Part shown: in pieces, positions 23,427 to 30,038 of the stretch
How the letters are laid out: each line of letters begins with the position of its first letter
How positions within the stretch are numbered: position 1 is the stretch's first letter
DNA from: Bradyrhizobium sp.
Lineage (GTDB): Bacteria; Pseudomonadota; Alphaproteobacteria; Rhizobiales; Xanthobacteraceae
Assembly: GCF_022844465.1 (NCBI RefSeq)
Contig: NZ_JALHLP010000007.1
Span: forward strand, 62,001-126,000
Length of the DNA: 64,000 nt
Direction of reading: 5' to 3'
The notes under the pieces: model-generated
Database searches by the model: none
What the model saw: the letters and a program-made list of their open reading frames with translations, nothing else
What the model was told of the DNA's origin: nothing
Translations under genes and position numbers: made by a program

Positions 23427-24281
23427 TCATCCCATAATCCCCTTGTCGTCCGGATTCGGCGGCATACCGTGCGCCTTGCGGTACTCTGCATCGCCGGGGG
23501 GCGGTGAAAGCTTTGCAGGGACGTCCTTGTAGATTAGCTTAAAACTGCCCTCCAAAAGCTGAAGCCACAGTTTGCGATCCGCCTCCGGCCAAACGTCGCC
23601 AGTCTTTGGCAGACGTTTGAGCAAGCCATCAATAATTGGATCGATGGGCGGCGGTTCGTCCCCACCGCTACCGCGTCCGTTTTTCAAATCCTGTGGCGGG
23701 TCTTTTTTTGGCTCCAGATCAACGGGCGGAGTGCCCGGCCCCGGATTGGAAGCGGGCCTCACCAAGCGGTCCTCTCCGTGTTCAAAGAAGTTCGCCTGCC
23801 GCGCCGAGCGAAGAAAGACTTGGCGCGCCTTATCGAGTTGTTTTGAAGAGACGCCAACGTCCCGCATATACTTCTCAATCGCAGCCGCGCCGGGCAGCGT
23901 GTAACCCTTGAAATTCTCGTAGACGCTCGAATAAAGCGGGACCGTCAGGAATGCATCTGCCCGTGCAGAGGCTTCCTGTGTCGGGTCTGCGATACGACGG
24001 CCCAGTGTCGTCAGCTTAACCTTGCCCCGCTCATTTTCTGTAAGGCCGAAAGTTGCGGCGGTCGAGACGCGGAGCCGAAACGCCCCGCTGGTCATCGACT
24101 GCTTTAGATATGCAGCGAGCTGATCCAGCGTGCATTCCATCCCGGCATTAGCCTGAATGGCCTTTGCAATCTCTATTGCGCTGTTCAAATCGTTGTAAGG
24201 GAACTGGATCGATGAGCGCTCGCGGGCGTCGTCGCCGTCAGTTTGCGCGTCTTGAATGTTCTGGACTTGATCTTTCGTCAT
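23427..24281 (-). CDS. Hypothetical island protein, 284 residues
   Basis: It has a good start (GCAGGAG eight bases before ATG 24281). Residues about 25-100 look like a winged-helix or similar DNA-binding fold: FPYNDLNSAIEIAKAI, LDQLAAYLKQSMTSGAFRLR, then a beta turn NERGKVKLTTLGRRI. A helical middle (100-185) is followed by a Pro/Gly/Asp linker (about 183-215) and a helical C-terminal part (GLLKRLPKTGD, LWLQLLEGSFKLIY). I do not recognise the family. It converges on the membrane pair. Confidence 0.65.
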   Translation of the reverse strand: MTKDQVQNIQDAQTDGDDARERSSIQFPYNDLNSAIEIAKAIQANAGMECTLDQLAAYLKQSMTSGAFRLRVSTAATFGLTENERGKVKLTTLGRRIADPTQEASARADAFLTVPLYSSVYENFKGYTLPGAAAIEKYMRDVGVSSKQLDKARQVFLRSARQANFFEHGEDRLVRPASNPGPGTPPVDLEPKKDPPQDLKNGRGSGGDEPPPIDPIIDGLLKRLPKTGDVWPEADRKLWLQLLEGSFKLIYKDVPAKLSPPPGDAEYRKAHGMPPNPDDKGIMG

Positions 24282-24494
24282 AGCGAAATCTCCTGCCGTT
24301 CGGACGGAATATCTATCCTCCTATAGCAGCGCCCATTTAAGTCCGCAAACAATTTTTGGGGATTTCCGCATTTTTTGTTTGCGCATGTTTGCGGATGTGG
24401 TACTTTAAAGTGGCAGATTGAGGATATCGCATGCCCATACCGCCAGAGCCCCAGCGCAATCCCGACCGACGCTGAGGCTGTGACACATAGGAAA
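24282..24494. other. Upstream region of the 284-residue island gene, with inverted heptamer-type repeats
   Basis: This AT-rich stretch holds CCGCAAACA (24343) and, about 40 bases on, TGTTTGCG twice in tandem (GTTTGCGCAT, GTTTGCGGAT, near 24377-24396). The last is the inverted complement of the first. They could be operator half-sites for the divergent transcription start. No gene of meaningful size is seen here. Confidence 0.4.
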
Positions 24495-24535
24495 GGGCCG
24501 CTACCCGGCTCCCCGTAAAGGAAAGGTAGCGGCCC
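24495..24535. other. Long hairpin before the Val-like tRNA
   Basis: An 11-bp perfect stem GGGCCGCTACC / GGTAGCGGCCC with a 19-base loop. There is no T-run, so it is not a standard terminator. It ends 20 bases before the tRNA-like gene. Confidence 0.5.
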
Positions 24536-24555
24536 CTAATCGGCTCTTTAGGTTC

Positions 24556-24631
24556 TCAGGGTTCGTCTAACGGTAGGACACCAGCCCTTACAAGCGAGGA
24601 AATGTCGGTCCGAATCCGGCACCCTGAACCA
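24556..24631 (+). tRNA. tRNA-Val(UAC)-like gene with defective anticodon stem
   Basis: The acceptor stem TCAGGGT / ACCCTGA is a perfect 7 bp with discriminator A and an encoded CCA (24629-24631). The D arm (GTCT / GGAC) and T arm (GTCGG / CCGGC, loop TCCGAAT) are sound. The anticodon loop CTTACAA gives UAC (Val). However, the anticodon stem has only four canonical pairs split by an internal loop (CC-A-GC against GC-GA-GG). This is not a normal chromosomal tRNA; it may be a phage- or island-type variant or a dying gene. Confidence 0.6.
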
Positions 24632-24634
24632 TCG

Positions 24635-24679
24635 AACTAGGCGGGACCGACGGCGTTGGCGCGCTGCCGATCCCTAGTT
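24635..24679. other. Hairpin directly after the tRNA-like gene
   Basis: AACTAGG (24635) pairs with CCTAGTT (24673), with further inner complementarity (GGGA with TCCC, CGGC with GCCG). It starts three bases past the CCA of the tRNA-like gene, so it may act as an end-processing or termination structure. No U-tract follows. Confidence 0.4.
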
Positions 24680-24789
24680 ACCCACCCCGGGATTGCGCCC
24701 CGAAGCGATAACCAAGCTGAATATACGCCTTGGCGGGCGGAATATCCAGAGTCGCTGACGGGACATCCTTAACCGAGGATTGCGCCCTC

Positions 24790-25692
24790 ATGAACGTACT
24801 TTCCCGCGAAAAGCAGATTGAAGTCATTGCCGCCCTTTGCGAAGGCGTCGGCATCCGCACCGCCGCGCGCCTGACCGGCGTTAACCGTGGCACGGTCGGC
24901 AACCTGGCCTTGCGCGTCGGCATGGGCTGCATGGAATTGCACGACCGGCTCATGGTCGGCATCCGCACCGAGCGGCTGGAACTGGACGAGGCTTGGAGCT
25001 TCGTCGGCAAGAAGCAAAAGAACGTCCTGCGCCACGAGATCAACGCCAAGGGCGACCAGTACGTTTTCATCGGCATGGCCGGGACGCAGAAAGCAATCAT
25101 CAGCTGGGGCGTCGGCAAGCGTAACGGCGAAAGCACGATGGATTTCCTGCACGACCTCCGCAGCCGCGTGATCGGCCAGCCCGAGATTTCAACGGACGGC
25201 TTCCATCCCTACCGCGTAGCGATCCGCGACGCCTTCGGCGACAACGCCTCGCATGGCGTGATCGTAAAGACCTACTCAGTAACGCATCTGGTCAAGGAAG
25301 CGCAGGGCCGCTACTCGCCGGCCGCTGTAGTAGCCGTAAGCAAAGAGGTCGTAACGGGCGATCCGGATCAGTACATTTCGACCAGCTACGTTGAACGGCA
25401 GAACCTTTCGCTTCGCATGGGCAGCCGTCGTTTCACCCGGCTCACCAATGGGTTCTCAAAGAAGCTGGACAACCATATTGCAGCCGTCGCGCTGTACGTC
25501 GCTCACTACAATCTGTGCCGCACCCATGAAGCCCTGCGCACGACGCCAGCGAAGGCGCTGGGCGTGACGGATCGAGCCTGGAGCATTGGGCAGCTTGTGG
25601 ACGCCGCGCTCTCTGTAACCCCTGCTTTGCCCACGGAGACCCCGCCGGATCGTCGGCGGAAGTTTGTAGTAATCGACGGGGGCCGCGCTTAA
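24790..25692 (+). CDS. IS1-like DDE transposase/integrase
   Basis: A 300-residue protein with an N-terminal helix-turn-helix (IEVIAALCEGVGIRTAARLTG, about residues 8-28) and a DDE catalytic core: Asp in LDEAWSFVGKKQKN, Asp in ISTDGFHPY and Glu in TSYVERQNLSLRM. These match the widespread single-gene group annotated as IS1-family transposases. I see no matching terminal inverted repeats at either side, so the element may be immobile or the gene domesticated. ATG 24790 matches the family start MNVLSREKQ. Confidence 0.88.
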   Translation: MNVLSREKQIEVIAALCEGVGIRTAARLTGVNRGTVGNLALRVGMGCMELHDRLMVGIRTERLELDEAWSFVGKKQKNVLRHEINAKGDQYVFIGMAGTQKAIISWGVGKRNGESTMDFLHDLRSRVIGQPEISTDGFHPYRVAIRDAFGDNASHGVIVKTYSVTHLVKEAQGRYSPAAVVAVSKEVVTGDPDQYISTSYVERQNLSLRMGSRRFTRLTNGFSKKLDNHIAAVALYVAHYNLCRTHEALRTTPAKALGVTDRAWSIGQLVDAALSVTPALPTETPPDRRRKFVVIDGGRA

Positions 25693-25703
25693 GCGCGGCC
25701 CCC

Positions 25704-26372
25704 TCAAATGCGACGGGCTGGCGTAGCCGTACTATTCAAGTATTTGCTGGTCGCCAAACCACTGCGGCTAGGTTGCGGTTGACTTGGCTTGGGAGGCGAC
25801 GGTGTGACTTCGCTTGTCGCTCCGGCATCCTCGCTCTCTCCTTCAAAATTACCGAAGAGTTTCTTGGCTTCCTGCTCCGTCATCTCAAAGGTTGAGTACA
25901 CGCCCTTTTTGCCGGGCACATTGTAAATCATTCCCTTGCCGACCATCCGGTAGAGCCGGGAAGTGATGGTGCCCCGTTTCGGGAACTCTTTCGTTTGGCG
26001 GTACAAATCTACCATTATCTTGTCGAGGGAATAGATTCCCCCATTTTGGGCGATGAGATGCTCAACAACGAGGTCTTGGCGCTCCGCCTCAGTGATATTG
26101 AGTTCCTTGAGATTCTCCTCGGACAGGTCTTGAATGTCCTCAAAGGTCAAATGGAGGCGTTTTAATGGACTGTCTCCCCGGTTCAAATAGGAGACGTCTC
26201 CGGTTCCCTTCTTCTGAATTTCGGCAAGAAAATCAGCTAAGTCCGCGAATCCTTTCGCAGATTCCAGATGCTGACCCTTCCTATAAGGAGTATCCTCATA
26301 CTTCTTAGCCAGCTTTTGCTGGATCGCCACATGATCCTTGACGAAGGTAACGTATTTATCTATCTTTCCCAT
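25704..26372 (-). CDS. Hypothetical island protein with winged-helix-like segment, 222 residues
   Basis: An AAAGGA ribosome site precedes ATG 26372. The N-terminal ~75 residues are lysine-rich and helical (KIDKYVTFVKDHVAIQQKL). Residues about 95-165 look like a winged helix (VVEHLIAQNGGIYSLDKI, then TITSRLYRMVGKGMIYNVPG). The C-terminal 50 residues are disordered, Ser/Pro-rich. No family is recognised. It ends 11 bases from the IS1-like gene, on the opposite strand, and begins just past the long-arm tRNA gene. Confidence 0.6.
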   Translation of the reverse strand: MGKIDKYVTFVKDHVAIQQKLAKKYEDTPYRKGQHLESAKGFADLADFLAEIQKKGTGDVSYLNRGDSPLKRLHLTFEDIQDLSEENLKELNITEAERQDLVVEHLIAQNGGIYSLDKIMVDLYRQTKEFPKRGTITSRLYRMVGKGMIYNVPGKKGVYSTFEMTEQEAKKLFGNFEGESEDAGATSEVTPSPPKPSQPQPSRSGLATSKYLNSTATPARRI

Positions 26373-26394
26373 TGTTCGGGTCCTTTGCCAAAAT

Positions 26395-26492
26395 TGGCGG
26401 AGAGAACGGGATTCGAACCCGTGGCAGGAATGTTAGCGCATCCCTGCGGTGGAATGACAGTCCACTGCTTTAAGCCGCTCAGCCACCTCTCC
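26395..26492 (-). tRNA. Serine-type (long variable arm) tRNA with GUC anticodon
   Basis: The 98-base gene has acceptor GGAGAGG / TCTCTCC, discriminator G and an encoded CCA (26395-26397 reversed). It has a D arm GCTGAGCGG of serine type, a perfect anticodon stem GTGGA / TCCAC, an 8-bp variable-arm hairpin (GCAGGGAT / ATTCCTGC) and a T arm ACGGG / CCCGT with loop TTCGAAT. All identity elements except the anticodon point to tRNA-Ser. The 7-base loop CTGTCAT gives GUC, which reads Asp codons. The fold is intact, so this is unlikely to be a random relic. Confidence 0.75.
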
Positions 26493-26572
26493 GGGCTACA
26501 CACCTGGCACCATAGCCGGGCAGACTATACAACCGCTCAGCTACCATACCTCTGCGTCACACTTTTCTAGCG

Positions 26573-26606
26573 AAAAGGGCTTGTGCCTATGGCGCGAGCC
26601 CTTTTT
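26573..26606. terminator. Strong bidirectional-type terminator hairpin
   Basis: The stem AAAAGGGCT / AGCCCTTTT is 9 bp with a 15-base loop. T-runs follow on the plus strand (CCCTTTTTG) and T-richness on the minus strand (CCCTTTTCG). It would insulate the tRNA gene from transcription entering from the right. Confidence 0.65.
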
Positions 26607-26723
26607 GTCTAGAAGATGACAGCATAGCCGCAATTGCGGGAGGTTGCAAGGTAGGCGCAATCAGATGCGCGCCAAAACCGAATTGCAATTATCTATTAGC
26701 AGTCGAAATGCATTTATCCCCTA

Positions 26724-26746
26724 CTGCATGTTGTCATGACATGCAG
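26724..26746. other. Perfect 8-bp hairpin
   Basis: CTGCATGT (26724-26731) is the exact inverted complement of ACATGCAG (26739-26746), with the loop TGTCATG. The centre also holds the 10-base palindrome TGTCATGACA. Possible operator or relic of an element end. Confidence 0.4.
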
Positions 26747-26866
26747 ACGCGCCTGTTCCACTTGACTGTAGGACAGGTGCTCTACCCTGCTTCCGGCACC
26801 GAACAGCCCCGATTCGGGCTTGGGTGATTCGGGTCTGATTCGCTTTTCTCAGTATAACAGCCTTCA

Positions 26867-26902
26867 GTGGCCTACTTTGAATCTGCGAGTGGCCTAATTC
26901 GG
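26867..26902. repeat. Right cluster of IS21-like terminal repeats
   Basis: GTGGCCTACTTTGA (26867) and GTGGCCTAATTCGG (26889) repeat the motif seen at 22521-22576, in the same orientation and with the same 22-base spacing. A following GGCCAGTACC is the inverted complement of GGTACTGGCC at 22518. These mark the right border of the island. Confidence 0.5.
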
Positions 26903-26933
26903 CCAGTACCATTTACTTCCAAGGAAAGCGCCG

Positions 26934-27591
26934 AACAGGCCGTTACCGGCTTCGATCAGCCTTTGTGGCGGTAGTCATTCAATCGGCGCCTTTGGCGAGG
27001 GCCGCGCAGCAAGTTCGAACATCACCGCAGGCGCTTCAGCCGGCACGGACGCGACGCGAACATGCGCAGGCAAAGCTGCCAGCGCCTGATCGAAGCTCGA
27101 ATCCGCACCCGGCTGATCGCCGTCAACCCGGGCCATGTGCAGCCGGATCAAACGGCACATGCGCCACGCGGTCTTGTAGGTCACGCCGAGCTGGCGCTGC
27201 ACTTCCCTGGCGGTCACGCCGTTCGGCCTCTCGCAGAACAGGGACAAGACGTGGAACCAGTCGCGCAGGCCGGTGCGGGTCTTTTCGAACGGGGTGCCGG
27301 CGGTGGGATAGACCTGATGGCCGCAATGCTCGCATTCGAACGCGCGGCGCGCCTTGATCCGGTAATAGGTCGCCGCTTTCCGGCACTTGAAGCAGGTGAA
27401 GCGCCGGCCGGACCGGATCCGCATCAGGTGCGCCAGGCAGGCGTCCTCGGTCGGGAACCGCCTCTGAAATGCGCGGCTCGGTCTCTGAGCCATGTTTTGT
27501 TCGCCCGGTTTCCGCTAGTGCAGAATTACCATAACCCGGTCCGTTCTACATGTCCAAGCGGGATATGTCAGTTGCCTGGTAACGGCCTGTT
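26934..27591. mobile_element. Small element with 14-bp inverted repeats around a truncated transposase gene
   Basis: AACAGGCCGTTACC (26934-26947) and its exact inverted complement GGTAACGGCCTGTT (27578-27591) bracket the IS1595-like gene at 26975-27493. The unit is 658 bases, too short for a full IS1595 element, and its gene lacks the DDE domain. It is likely a non-autonomous deletion derivative. No clear target-site duplication is visible beside it. Confidence 0.55.
26975..27493 (-). CDS. IS1595-like transposase N-terminal fragment
   Basis: The first ~120 of 172 residues match the N-terminal region of IS1595-family transposases. There is a zinc ribbon (CFKC and CEHCGHQVYPTAGTPFEKT), then LRDWFHVLSLF and the helix-turn-helix QRQLGVTYKTAWRMCRLIR. 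The DDE catalytic domain that should follow is missing and replaced by about 50 unrelated Ala/Pro-rich residues. It cannot transpose by itself but could still bind DNA. It is bracketed by 14-bp inverted repeats. Confidence 0.75.
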   Translation of the reverse strand: MAQRPSRAFQRRFPTEDACLAHLMRIRSGRRFTCFKCRKAATYYRIKARRAFECEHCGHQVYPTAGTPFEKTRTGLRDWFHVLSLFCERPNGVTAREVQRQLGVTYKTAWRMCRLIRLHMARVDGDQPGADSSFDQALAALPAHVRVASVPAEAPAVMFELAARPSPKAPIE

Positions 27592-27671
27592 TATGCGGCG
27601 AATCCGTATCGCTGAGTATACTTTTGTACATTGCTGCGGAACCCCTGCCGGGCCCGCGCATTGGGTCTTGC

Positions 27672-27705
27672 AACGCCACGGCGCCATGAACGCCACGGCG
27701 CCATG
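27672..27705. repeat. Perfect tandem duplication of 17 bases
   Basis: AACGCCACGGCGCCATG occurs twice in direct succession (27672-27688, 27689-27705), immediately before the GGGGGAG ribosome site of the response-regulator gene. Each copy holds the 6-base palindrome GGCGCC. Confidence 0.8.
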
Positions 27706-27717
27706 GGGGAGCCATCA

Positions 27718-28104
27718 ATGGAGCAACTACCGGTCATCCTGATCGTGGAGGATGAGGACGCGGTGCAGGCCGTGATCGAGGACGCGTTGGCTGACGGCGG
27801 TTTTGCCGCCGAAATTCTTGCTTCAGGCGAAGAAGCGCTGACTTTGTTCATGGGCGGGCAAAAAAACTATGCCGCGCTTGTCACCGACGTCAACCTGAAG
27901 GGCAGGATGAGCGGCTGGGACGTCGCCAGGCAAATCAGGGAAGCCACGCCTGGATGTCCCGTGATCTACATAACCGGCGCAGCCGCGGATGAATGGTCGT
28001 CGCAAGGCGTTCCCAACAGCATCCTTCTGCAGAAGCCGTTCGCGCCGGCCCAGCTCGTCACGGCACTTTCCAATCTGCTCAATACCGGCTCGCCCCCGGC
28101 GTGA
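27718..28104 (+). CDS. Single-domain response regulator (CheY-like)
   Basis: The 128-residue receiver has no output domain. The acidic pair is in VEDEDA, the phospho-acceptor Asp in LVTDVNLKGRMSGWDVA (about residue 56), the Thr in YITGAA and the Lys in LLQKPFAP. GGGGGAG precedes ATG 27718, giving MEQLPVILIVEDED. There is no histidine kinase nearby. It is a paralogue of the gene at 28317-28700 on the other strand. Such regulators often act in phosphorelays or with cyclic-di-GMP enzymes. Confidence 0.9.
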   Translation: MEQLPVILIVEDEDAVQAVIEDALADGGFAAEILASGEEALTLFMGGQKNYAALVTDVNLKGRMSGWDVARQIREATPGCPVIYITGAAADEWSSQGVPNSILLQKPFAPAQLVTALSNLLNTGSPPA

Positions 28105-28316
28105 GGCCGGCTCCGGCGGCGGTCGTGGCAGCGGGTTGACCTGCGATCAAAGCGGGGCCGCCCGCCGGCACAATCGGGCGGCCCCTGCCAGCCGCTTGCA
28201 ATGCCGCTGACGCGTTACAAACAGCAGGCGGCAGCCGGCCACGCCATAGGAACAGACCAGTTTTAAGGCCGCATGACGCCGACATGTCAGGCGGAGCCAA
28301 GACTTGCGTGGCTTCA

Positions 28317-28700
28317 TCAATGCGCCGCGGCGAGCAGCCTTGAAACCGCGCTCACCAGCTCCTGCGTTGCGAACGGCTTGGTCAGGATGCCGCTGTTGGC
28401 AACCCCCCGCAGCTTCCACTGGTGGGCGTGGGCACCGGTCACATACAGAACGGGAAATTCAGGATCGATCTCCCGCGCCATGGTCGCGACTTCCCAGCCG
28501 CTCATGCGGCCCGGAAGCACGATGTCGGCGACGAGCGCGCAGTACCGGCCCTTGTTGGCTTTCAACAGGTCCAGCGCTTCCTCGCCCGAGGCGGCCACCG
28601 CCGGCTTGAAACCGCTTTCGCCGAGCGCATCCCGGATCAGCGCCTGAATTTCGCGATCGTCTTCCACCACGAGGATGGTGTCGAGCTGTTGAGGTTCCAT
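28317..28700 (-). CDS. Single-domain response regulator (CheY-like)
   Basis: A 127-residue receiver with VVEDDREI, the Asp in LVADIVLPGRMSGWEVA, YVTGAHA and the Lys in ILTKPFA. It begins at ATG 28700 after GGGAG. It is clearly related to the 27718-28104 protein (shared GRMSGW turn and layout), so the pair arose by duplication. The two converge, with 212 non-coding bases between their stops. No kinase is adjacent; partners must lie elsewhere. Confidence 0.9.
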   Translation of the reverse strand: MEPQQLDTILVVEDDREIQALIRDALGESGFKPAVAASGEEALDLLKANKGRYCALVADIVLPGRMSGWEVATMAREIDPEFPVLYVTGAHAHQWKLRGVANSGILTKPFATQELVSAVSRLLAAAH

Positions 28701-28867
28701 TGCACGTCTCCCGTGTCCGGTCACTCTGACGACGCCCGCAGCGGGTATTCGTTCGGAGCAGAAGTGAACTTTGTTTTGGCCGGGGTTCACGCGCCTTTTC
28801 GCCGGAACGGATTCGGCGCTGCGGCGTCAACGCAACGGGACCAGACTATCAAACAGGGAACTCGATC

Positions 28868-29047
28868 GTGCCCGGCAGAAAATTCCTCAACGAACAGGCA
28901 GTAACTCTTGTCAACTTCGCGAGGACGACGACGGATCCGCAGGTCGCGGCGCGCCTGCTCGACAAGGCCGCCGACCTGTCGGCCCGAAGCCAGGCCGCGC
29001 CGGACGCCAGCCCGCGGGCTCCGGACGTCGAGCAGCCGCAGCGGTAG
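28868..29047 (+). CDS. Small hypothetical protein, 59 residues, GTG start
   Basis: The gene starts at GTG 28868, seven bases after an AGGGA ribosome site. The product PGRKFLNEQAVTLVNFARTT followed by TDPQVAARLLDKAADLSARS is a compact charged helix pair with a Pro/Ala-rich tail. The periodicity and the ribosome site support a real gene. No motif gives a function. Confidence 0.5.
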   Translation: MPGRKFLNEQAVTLVNFARTTTDPQVAARLLDKAADLSARSQAAPDASPRAPDVEQPQR

Positions 29048-29276
29048 CTCGCACCGCCACACGCCCGATGTTCGCCGCGCCTGTCGGCGTCGGCGTTGAA
29101 CCTTTTTGCTTCCGCCCCGACCAATCCTAGCCTGGGACATTGCGTCACTCGGGGATTAGGCCGGCGCCGCCAAGCGAGCATATTCCGCTTCGGCGGCGCT
29201 GCGCTTTCGAGCTTCGGGAACGGCTCGCCCGGTAACACGCTGGCGAGCCGCCGCACGAGACAAGCAACGAGGGAAG

Positions 29277-30038
29277 ATGCAAAAATTTGTCCGCGGTTTT
29301 TTTCTCGCCGCCGCGATCGGTCTCACCGGAATCCAATCCGCCACCGCCCAGCTTCTGCCGCTGGAATTCATCGAATATCCTGCCGCCGATCTGGTAAAGG
29401 CCGCATTCGCCGAGCCTTACGGCAAATTACTTACCGGCCACATTGTTGAGGCCATCCGGGCGAGCGCCGCGCCCTCGTGCCCGCAGGCGAGCGCCCTGCA
29501 GGTCCCGTTGGAGACGCGCGTCGTGGCGATCCTGCAGCGGCGCGGCACCCAGATAGTAGAGCTCACCGCCGCGACCATCGATCGCGCGGCGTTCCGTAGA
29601 GCGCTGGCCGCGAAGATCGGCGCCGCCGCGGTCGACGAGCGCGAGCAGCTCAAGAGCAATCCGTTGGTCCAGCAATACACGGCGCTGGCTGCTCCCATGG
29701 ACGCCGCCATTGCCGCCAACTTTGTGGTCGAAAATTTGCAGCTTTATACTGTGACCCGAAGGATCACGTTCGCGCGGCCGTTCCCGGCACCGTACAGTGG
29801 TGATGATAAGCTCTACGAAAACGCTGATCCGACCGATGAGGTTGCCGAGCAGTTGAACAAGTTCAAGGAAGATGCGAAATCGCCGCACCTCGACCGCTAT
29901 ATCGCGCTGACGGAGGCGGCGCAGGAAGCGCTCTATGCCTTCGCCAGGACCAGCGAGCCATATAAAAAGCGCTCTCCGAGAACCCTTGTCGGTGGCTTCG
30001 ACACCGATCTTGCCGAACTCTGCATGAAAGTCCGTTGA
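29277..30038 (+). CDS. Secreted hypothetical protein, 253 residues
   Basis: A Sec leader (about residues 1-25, VRGFFLAAAIGLTGIQSATAQ) is followed by a mature, mainly helical protein with two cysteines far apart (in APSCPQ and near the end in ELCMKVR) that may form a disulphide. GAGGGAAG precedes ATG 29277. No family is recognised. It lies alone, followed by a 364-base gap. Confidence 0.7.
   Translation: MQKFVRGFFLAAAIGLTGIQSATAQLLPLEFIEYPAADLVKAAFAEPYGKLLTGHIVEAIRASAAPSCPQASALQVPLETRVVAILQRRGTQIVELTAATIDRAAFRRALAAKIGAAAVDEREQLKSNPLVQQYTALAAPMDAAIAANFVVENLQLYTVTRRITFARPFPAPYSGDDKLYENADPTDEVAEQLNKFKEDAKSPHLDRYIALTEAAQEALYAFARTSEPYKKRSPRTLVGGFDTDLAELCMKVR

Larger units (their letters stand above)
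26493..26866. other. Non-coding island DNA between tRNA gene and right repeat cluster
   Basis: No supported protein gene. It contains a strong hairpin (26573-26606), a second hairpin (26724-26746), and minus-strand stretches that recall tRNA 5' halves (for example GTAGCTGAGCGGTTG at about 26531-26545 reversed, and GGGTAGAGCACCTGTCC at about 26773-26789 reversed). These have no complete cloverleaf and may be tRNA remains. Confidence 0.4.
22521..26902. mobile_element. Accessory island upstream of recA (extent inferred)
   Basis: Between two clusters of GTGGCCT-type repeats lies AT-richer DNA. It holds two small membrane proteins, two unknown proteins, an IS1-like transposase and two odd tRNA genes. 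None of the neighbours' core functions occur here. The bounding repeats look like IS21-family terminal repeats, but no istA/istB remains. No integrase gene or att site is visible, so the mode of arrival is unknown. Confidence 0.5.

Noticed and set aside
24635..24679. A further tRNA gene after the Val-like one
   Set aside because: Only a single long hairpin of about 45 bases can be folded; there is no D or T arm.
26721..26912. A 63-codon minus-strand frame near the right repeat cluster
   Set aside because: It consists of repeat and hairpin sequence and has no ribosome site.
28079..28300. Short frames between the two response-regulator genes
   Set aside because: No ribosome site, no homology-like pattern; the space is a convergent intergenic region.
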